Assembly: GCA_030549175.1 (NCBI GenBank)
Contig: JAUKUA010000004.1
Coordinates: forward strand, 310,001 to 374,000
DNA from: Lasiosphaeris hirsuta
Lineage: Eukaryota; Ascomycota; Sordariomycetes; Sordariales; Lasiosphaeriaceae
DNA: 64,000 bases
Direction: 5' to 3'
Positions 58,672-64,000 of the stretch are shown piece by piece. How positions within the stretch are numbered: the stretch's first letter is position 1; each line of letters opens with the position of its first letter. A model generated the notes under the pieces. It saw nothing but the letters and a program-made list of their open reading frames with translations. It was not told where the DNA came from and did no database searches. The position numbers were made by a program, and so were the translations under genes.

Positions 58672-59943
58672 TCAGCCAAATATGAAGTCTTCGTAGTTTT
58701 TCCGTATCCTTTCCAAGCCTTCCGCCAGGGTCCATCCTTTCACGTCACATACTTTTCGGCAGATCTGTTCGAGAAGACGGTCCATTTCGTCACCAGCAGT
58801 GTGTAAATCACTTTCAACAAGGATGCGATCATCTGGGCATGCTTGGGTAACGTCGGCGAATTTGCTCTCTAATCCGTGAGTGGAGAGGTTGACGACGACC
58901 GAGAAAGAGAAATATACGCGGGCAGGGATTGCTGGGTTGAGGTACTGCTGCAACATCTGTGGAGGCCCGCTGAACGAGTGAAGGCACACCCTTGGAGGAA
59001 ACGGTTTAGGCTTGTAGGGCTTTTCATCACTTGGGCCCTTCTCGCTAGCCCAATCATCGTCGTCGTCACTCGAGGAAAAGTCCTCAGCTCCTTGAGCCAC
59101 CAGTCTCTGCTTCCGGCGCGAAACCACCTCCTTTTCGTGCCCTTTCCAAAGCGAGGCAAGGGCGTCAAACAAGACGCCATGCGCCTGTACGCCGTGGACG
59201 CTGACAGGACGGCCTAGCTCACCAGCAAGTCGCAGCTGGGCCTTGAGAATGCGTACCTGGTGCGGCATCTTGACATGGTAGGGACTCAGCATTCGTCCCT
59301 CTCTCCCGCCGGGGGTCACACCAGCGTCCCGTTCGGATTTCTCTGTTTGATTCCATCCCAAGGGCAGACGGAATGCTTTATCGAGTCCGATCTCGCCGAC
59401 GAGGGCGGTGGGGTTGCCAACAAGACGGTCCCGTGTTTCGGAGATGAAGCCGCTCAGCGGAAGCGGATCTGGCAAGGATGAGAGAAATTCAAAGTCCGGG
59501 GCGGGCGACAACACGGCCGTGTAGTGCTTGGCCTTCTGCTGGACGTCGGCTGGCTCTGAAGGGACATAGCTTGTCTCGTCGGCCGCATCATCGTAGAGCT
59601 GGTACGAGAACCACGGATGCCATCCAAAAGCGGGGACCACCTTATCTGAAGGTTGGGCAGTCTGGTCAATAAATGAGGTGGCCAGCTCGTTTCGGCCATT
59701 AACCCCATAATGGGCTGTGACGGACGACACGAGGTTCTGGTCCTGGGAGCGAGTAGCCATTATTGTGAGGACGCGAGCATGCATGCCGCTTATGCTAGCT
59801 ATCGAGGACATGGTATCGGTGGGGTGGCAATGCGCATCGCAGACGCCAAGATGCCACGGGAAGACATCTGTGTGCTGCGCCTCGGTCCCCTCTCGGTTGT
59901 GCTCATCGTGCTGGTGTGTTTCGTCTCCTGTGGGAGAACACAT
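58672..59943 (-). CDS. TatD-family metal-dependent hydrolase, Scn1-like
   Basis: A TIM-barrel metal hydrolase of the TatD DNase family, most like the fungal Scn1 (Cut9-interacting) group. The single exon encodes 423 residues. Metal-binding motifs appear in order: DAHCHPTD, AFGWHPW, LVGEIGLD, VSVHGVQAHG, CLHSFSG and LVESDLH. These provide the expected two His, Glu, two further His and the final Asp. An acidic Ser/Asp insert (near 59050-59080 on the sequence) interrupts the barrel, as in other fungal members. The N-terminal 30 residues are acidic and poorly conserved. Nuclease activity is inferred from the family. The gene is divergent from the two-TM protein gene. Confidence 0.88.
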   Translation of the reverse strand: MCSPTGDETHQHDEHNREGTEAQHTDVFPWHLGVCDAHCHPTDTMSSIASISGMHARVLTIMATRSQDQNLVSSVTAHYGVNGRNELATSFIDQTAQPSDKVVPAFGWHPWFSYQLYDDAADETSYVPSEPADVQQKAKHYTAVLSPAPDFEFLSSLPDPLPLSGFISETRDRLVGNPTALVGEIGLDKAFRLPLGWNQTEKSERDAGVTPGGREGRMLSPYHVKMPHQVRILKAQLRLAGELGRPVSVHGVQAHGVLFDALASLWKGHEKEVVSRRKQRLVAQGAEDFSSSDDDDDWASEKGPSDEKPYKPKPFPPRVCLHSFSGPPQMLQQYLNPAIPARVYFSFSVVVNLSTHGLESKFADVTQACPDDRILVESDLHTAGDEMDRLLEQICRKVCDVKGWTLAEGLERIRKNYEDFIFG

Positions 59944-61136
59944 GGTGTCGACAGTTCAAGATGAGAGGCAAGCGGTACCTAGGTCAGCCAGCCAGCTAGC
60001 TGAATATTGGCCTTGATTCAGCAACCGAGGCAAGATATCTGGATCGCGGCACGCCGTTCGTTGAAAAGCCGCCAGCACGCTTGTGAGGTTGGTTGAAAGC
60101 TGCAAATGACAGTGTGATGTCAGGCCAAAGAAGAACTACGTAGTTAGGCACAAATAAGGCAGGGGACACCCCTCATTTAGCGCAGATCGTCTGGACCCGT
60201 TCGTGCAAATCCACTTGCTTTCTTTCAAGTCAATCCGTATTCAAGGTTCCAATCAGCGCTACCAGGAGAGTTGAGCCTTCCGGAGGAATTGCTCAATGCA
60301 AGGCATCGTGCATCGTGCTGATTGTACGACAGAAATATCGGTGGCTTTTTGTTCAGTGCAAAGGTTTGCCTGATCTGGATCTCCTACGGAGTATGTCACG
60401 GTATATCGTATATGCTGGCTGGTGCCTTCCCTGGACTTCATCAAGTGGACCGCGACAACTCCCGTTCTGTGGCTCATCAAATTCAACATTGCCCACGGGC
60501 CGGAAGCCAATCGCAGGGCTAAAGTAACAAAGAGATGCATCCTTTCCCTTTTATAACTTTTTGCACCCGATCGCTGGACTCGACACTTGCAATGGAACTC
60601 GATCGTCGAATGTGTGCCGAGTCGAGAGCGCAACCGAGAACCAGTCAGAGCCGAGATCCATGGAGCACCGGCGTTTTCTAGCTCTGGTTTGCACACGGCT
60701 TTCCCCCGCTAGCTCCCCTAAGGTGGGGTTCCATTCCTTGCGATAGGACATCAATTGTTCATCACATGTCGGAACCAAAGGCAGCGCGCAGGACTGTAAA
60801 ACTACCAGTCGACACTTAACAGACCGAGCAATTCGCCTCCTCTTGTCGGAACTCTGGGACTGTGTGCCCTTATGTATACCTGCCATAAGCCCATTCTTGT
60901 GCGCGACGATGGCTCTACTTCTTTTTGAATCTCAACAACAGCAGGAACACGCCTTACAGCGACTTGCCGATTCCTCTCTTTCGGGACTTTCTATTGGATT
61001 ATTTGAGTGCAGTGAGGTAGTCCTCTCCATACTCCTCTGCCTTGCGAAACCCCCGATCGATACATCTTGAAGATCCTACACATTCGATTCATAAACACAG
61101 TCAATATTTGGGTGAGGACCAGAAGGTCTCGCAAAA
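59944..61136. other. Divergent intergenic region, TatD-like / two-TM protein
   Basis: About 1.2 kb with both promoters. Open frames are short. No RNA gene or repeat recognised. Confidence 0.5.
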
Positions 61137-62042
61137 ATGACCCTCCTTAGTCCCGTCCACGGACTCGTCGTCCCGTTCCTATGCGTCTTCACTATTCCCC
61201 TCGCCATCTTTGCGGGCATCACAACGACGCTGGCGTTCTCGGTGCTCATGTTCCGCGTTGCTGTCGTCTACCTCGACATTGCACTCGCTCTAATTCCGCA
61301 GTATTTCACACGATGGAGCAAACATGACCTCACAACCTCCGCCCACCAACGCAGACCCTCACGCGACGGCCTCAAGACGCCCATGTCCCCCGCGAGTAGC
61401 GCCGGAAGTGGAAGCGGGTACAGCACCCCGTCAACGCATTCGCCATACAATTCCGAGAATAAGTATTTGACATCGGGCCACCGAAGCCCCCACCGCCGCA
61501 AGAGCAGTTATGGGTTCGGTGCTGCCTTGCGGCACTCTCGTCGCTCCAGCCAGGCGAGTCTAACGTCGATCGGAACAATTACACCGATCCATGAAGACGA
61601 CGGGCCGCTCTCAGTACCCGAGTCCGGCATGATTCCATCCGTGGGCGTGGGCCGAGACTTCGAGGGTATCGGAGGGTGGAGGCTCGACGAAGGAGACGAC
61701 GGCGACGAGAGCCAGTGGTCCAAGATCAATTCACGTTTAGAGTTGCCCCTGGAGCGGTCCTCCGCAAGGCATCACCAACGGTCGCAGAGTGTTGGGCCTA
61801 CAACACCCAGCGAGGCTGTTTGGATGATGACCAAGAGTACCCGAAAGGACAGCTCTCCAGAGTGGAAGGGATGGGAGAGGACCGGCTCCATAAGTCCGGC
61901 AAGACCTCTTTTCTCACCAGGCGACAGCCGGAGGCCCAACCAAAGCATACAGCTACCATCGGCATTGACTGCTCTAAACCCCGAGAATGGATACTTCCCG
62001 GATCTTGTCTCACCCAGGTCGTGGAAGAAGTACACGCCATGA
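61137..62042 (+). CDS. Uncharacterised membrane protein, two N-terminal helices and Ser-rich tail
   Basis: I do not recognise a named family. The single exon encodes 301 residues. Residues 8-29 and 31-56 are strongly hydrophobic (LVVPFLCVFTIPLAIFAG, then LAFSVLMFRVAVVYLDIAL) and form a hairpin or two TM helices. The remaining 240 residues are cytosolic in appearance: rich in Ser, Pro, Gly and Arg, with RRxS and SP sites (RRKSSYGFG, RHSRRSSQAS, TPMSPASS), many suited to kinases. The end, NGYFPDLVSPRSWKKYTP, has ordered character and may be a conserved motif. The ATG at 61137 follows AAAA, a good fungal context. Codon use and the clean frame support a real gene. The function is open; it might be an ER or plasma-membrane scaffold. 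Confidence 0.72.
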   Translation: MTLLSPVHGLVVPFLCVFTIPLAIFAGITTTLAFSVLMFRVAVVYLDIALALIPQYFTRWSKHDLTTSAHQRRPSRDGLKTPMSPASSAGSGSGYSTPSTHSPYNSENKYLTSGHRSPHRRKSSYGFGAALRHSRRSSQASLTSIGTITPIHEDDGPLSVPESGMIPSVGVGRDFEGIGGWRLDEGDDGDESQWSKINSRLELPLERSSARHHQRSQSVGPTTPSEAVWMMTKSTRKDSSPEWKGWERTGSISPARPLFSPGDSRRPNQSIQLPSALTALNPENGYFPDLVSPRSWKKYTP

Positions 62043-62525
62043 CATACATCAGAATGTATCAGCCACATTCATTTTCCTTTTCTTTGTATTATGACAACAG
62101 GGAGATACAAAATCATGTTTTACGAGGTGCAGGATTGTCTGGACGCCATTCAAATAGCTCTATAAAATCGGCTACGTTAGGTTGGCGTTGTAAGCTGTAT
62201 CAGTTTCTGTTGGATTTATTTGGGGAATCATACACATGGTATTTAGTGGTAGATACCGGCAGCAGTTAAACCAATAAGTTCACAGCTAAGACATTAGGCA
62301 AGTGCAGGCAACATACGAAGTGATCTTTCCGGCCAAAAGATTATTGTGCAGACAAGCTGTGTGCACCAAGTAAACAAAACCCATCCAGTAGTCCCCGCTA
62401 ATAAAAACAACCTTCCCAGTAACATGGTATCCCTGCCAAACTCCTGAACACCTCGTCCGATATACATGATCATCATAACAATCTTGCCCTTTTCTAAGTT
62501 CCCCTGTCCGTTTGTCTACAGTCCC
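62043..62525. other. Convergent 3' intergenic region, two-TM protein / SPC24
   Basis: About 480 bp, AT-rich, with both 3' UTRs. No gene seen. Confidence 0.5.
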
Positions 62526-63202
62526 CTAGAGAATCTGCCAAAAGTAGTTCGCGTAGAAGAACCGGGAGAACTTGCGGTCAATATTGACCACATGCACATC
62601 CCCCTTGCGGTCATTCCGCACCACAGCACGGCTGAACTCGCCGTCCTTATTATCCCGCTCAATCTCGATGCCTAGACTGCGGTACACCTTGAGCCTCAAC
62701 AGCACCTCATCCTCGACACTACCCCCCAAGCTGCCGGCTGGCGCCGCCGCACCGGTGCCAAAGTCGCCGCCGTCGATGCCCTGCAGCTCGAGCTCCTGTA
62801 GCCGCGCTGAAAGGTCAGCCGCCTGGGCCTGGAGCCGCTCCGTCTCCATCTCGAGGTCGGACACGCCCTTGGCGATGCGGAACTTTTGCGTGTCGAGCCG
62901 CGCGATCTCGCTCGCATGCACCGCCGACGAGTGCGTCGACGTGATCTCGGCGTGCTGCGAGTTGAGCGTGCCCAGGGTGCGCGCCAGCTTCTTGAGCGAT
63001 ATCTCGGCGTCGCGCAGCCGCAGGTCGCGCGCCTGCTGTAGTGTCGAGAGGGACTCGGCCACGCGCGCGACGGCGACTTTGTCCGGGGAGATGTTGAAGT
63101 TGGAGATGGTGTGTCGGATGAGCTGGGAGGGGGTTAGTGGGGGGTGCTGAAGGGATTTGGGAAAGGAGGCCGTACAGTAGAGGGGTCTTCTTCGAGGAGC
63201 AT
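62526..63202 (-). CDS. SPC24: Kinetochore protein Spc24 (Ndc80 complex)
   Basis: Spc24 with Spc25 forms the inner end of the Ndc80 complex, which links kinetochores to microtubules. Two exons (63202-63176 and 63122-62526) give 207 residues in phase 0. The 27-nt first exon encodes MLLEEDPST, and exon 2 continues [21 protein letters not shown]. Residues about 35-125 form a long coiled coil. The C-terminal globular RWD-like domain reads [16 protein letters not shown] and [21 protein letters not shown], which is the Spc24 hallmark. Length and layout match fungal Spc24. It is divergent from FIS1, with 540 bp between the starts. Confidence 0.93.
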
Positions 63203-63742
63203 ATTGGCGGTTGGGGAGGTTGTGGCTAGGAGAGGTCTGGGGATTTGGTAATTGTCGGTGAGTTGTAGATTTTTGTGTTTTTCCTTGAGGTTGAAGAGTG
63301 TAGCGCGGTGGTATAGGAGTGCTATTGGCAGTAGTTGGCGGCTGGTAGTTGCGGGCTATGATTGAAGATGGGGTGATGCGCTATCTTGAAATTTGATGAG
63401 TGAAGCTGGCGCAAATGCCGAGTCCGTGGAAAACAAACGCTTGCATCACCTGGGCAACCAGTCTCTCGATGTGTGTGTGGGGCGGACATCCTAGCCAAGT
63501 CTTATCTTATCGAGTCGCCCCCACCATGCTGGTGTCTGTCCGCCTGGCCACTGCGTCGTCATCGGTGGCACATGCTTGGAAAACGTCCGAGCTCCAGCCA
63601 CTGCGACGAAACCACCGCCTTTGCTTCACCAAGACAAAAAGCCGTTCGTTGACCGCCGACATAAACCACTCAACACCTGTCTTCAAATACCTCCTAGCTA
63701 CACGCAGGAACCCTCGAGACTGGCAATTCGACATCGCCCAGG
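63203..63742. promoter_or_regulatory. Divergent promoter region, SPC24 / FIS1
   Basis: A 540-bp gap between divergent start codons. Several open frames cross it on the + strand but lack motifs and run into the FIS1 exon in a different frame. Confidence 0.6.
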
Positions 63743-64000
63743 ATGGCACAGCTACCATGTACGTGGCTCCGCTCGCACCCTGCAATGCGCTCTGACTGAC
63801 AAAATTCCAGATGCAATCGATGCCGAGACGTGAGTACCGCTTCATGCTTCCACCCTCAGGCTTAGAGGATGTGTTTCTAATGTAGTCGATCGAAATAGTC
63901 CGCTCAACCCAGCAGAGCTCGAGGTTTTGCGGGCGCAATACGAGAAGGAGGGTGACATGGTGGGTGTCCAGACAAAGTTCAACTATGCATGGGTGAGTGC
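63743..64000 (+). CDS. FIS1: Mitochondrial fission protein Fis1, N-terminal part (partial at right edge)
   Basis: Fis1 is a tail-anchored outer-membrane protein of mitochondria and peroxisomes that recruits the fission machinery. The window holds its first three exons: 63743-63758 (16 nt), 63811-63829 (19 nt) and 63899-63992, followed by a GTGAGT donor. Spliced, they read MAQLPYAIDAETPLNPAE and then [12 protein letters not shown] and VQTKFNYAW, the family's N-terminal arm and first TPR-like helix. An acceptor at TAG before 63887 would give a stop, while GAAATAG at 63898 keeps the frame. Branch-like CTGAC precedes the second exon. The tail anchor lies outside the window. Confidence 0.88.

Noticed and set aside
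63400..63833. 131- and 85-codon frames at the right end
   Set aside because: They read through FIS1 introns in wrong frames. Splicing of 63743-63758, 63811-63829 and 63899-63992 gives a clear Fis1 N-terminus instead.
1..64000. Transposons, CRISPR arrays, rRNA genes
   Set aside because: No transposase or reverse-transcriptase motifs, no regularly spaced direct repeats and no rRNA-like sequence were seen on either strand.

Overview
This window is nuclear DNA of a filamentous ascomycete (Pezizomycotina). Many genes are cut by short introns (about 50-90 nt) with GTANGT-like donors and YAG acceptors. Coding regions are GC-rich, genes lie singly on both strands with no operons, and the gene set is typical of the group: a HET-domain gene, a GPI-anchored GH17 glucanase, a rhodopsin-like integral membrane protein and a Zn2Cys6 regulator. 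The residues of several proteins and the pyrimidine-rich leaders suggest a Sordariomycete, possibly Sordariales. That placement is inference, because no search was run.

Layout, left to right: a GILT-like thiol reductase (-, partial, runs off the left edge); a hexokinase-family sugar kinase, GlcNAc-kinase type favoured (+); PEX12 (+); a metallophosphoesterase (-); an EMP70/TM9 endomembrane protein (-); an arrestin-domain protein (-); a 3 kb gene-free stretch; a YKE4-type ZIP zinc transporter (-); a beta-propeller plus bacterial-type PI-PLC fusion (+); an EglC-like GPI-anchored glucanase (-); a HET-domain protein (+); a full-length ABCC transporter (+); TRM4 tRNA m5C methyltransferase (-); MTG2 mitochondrial Obg GTPase (-); an uncharacterised Cys-motif protein behind a long leader (+); BFR1 (-); RPB5 (+); a rhodopsin-like membrane protein (-); another 3 kb gene-free stretch; an Alr4036-type pyridoxamine-phosphate-oxidase-like protein (-); a Zn2Cys6 transcription factor (-); a TatD/Scn1-like hydrolase (-); an uncharacterised two-TM protein (+); SPC24 (-); and the first exons of FIS1 (+), running off the right edge.

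Most genes are housekeeping and unrelated in function: peroxisome import, endosome/Golgi traffic, zinc homeostasis, RNA modification, mitochondrial ribosome assembly and fission, RNA polymerase, kinetochore. The segment of about 18-32 kb is the most accessory-looking, with the propeller/PI-PLC fusion, a cell-wall glucanase, the HET gene and the ABCC transporter. I rebuilt exon structures by hand from splice signals and reading-frame phase. Each multi-exon model gives an open frame of the right phase, and many junctions restore recognisable family motifs. I did not find a clear multi-gene novel system. The most interesting single items are the propeller/PI-PLC fusion, a GC-AG intron that cuts the zinc cluster of the transcription factor, and a terminal EMP70 intron whose retention would remove only the C-terminal sorting signal.
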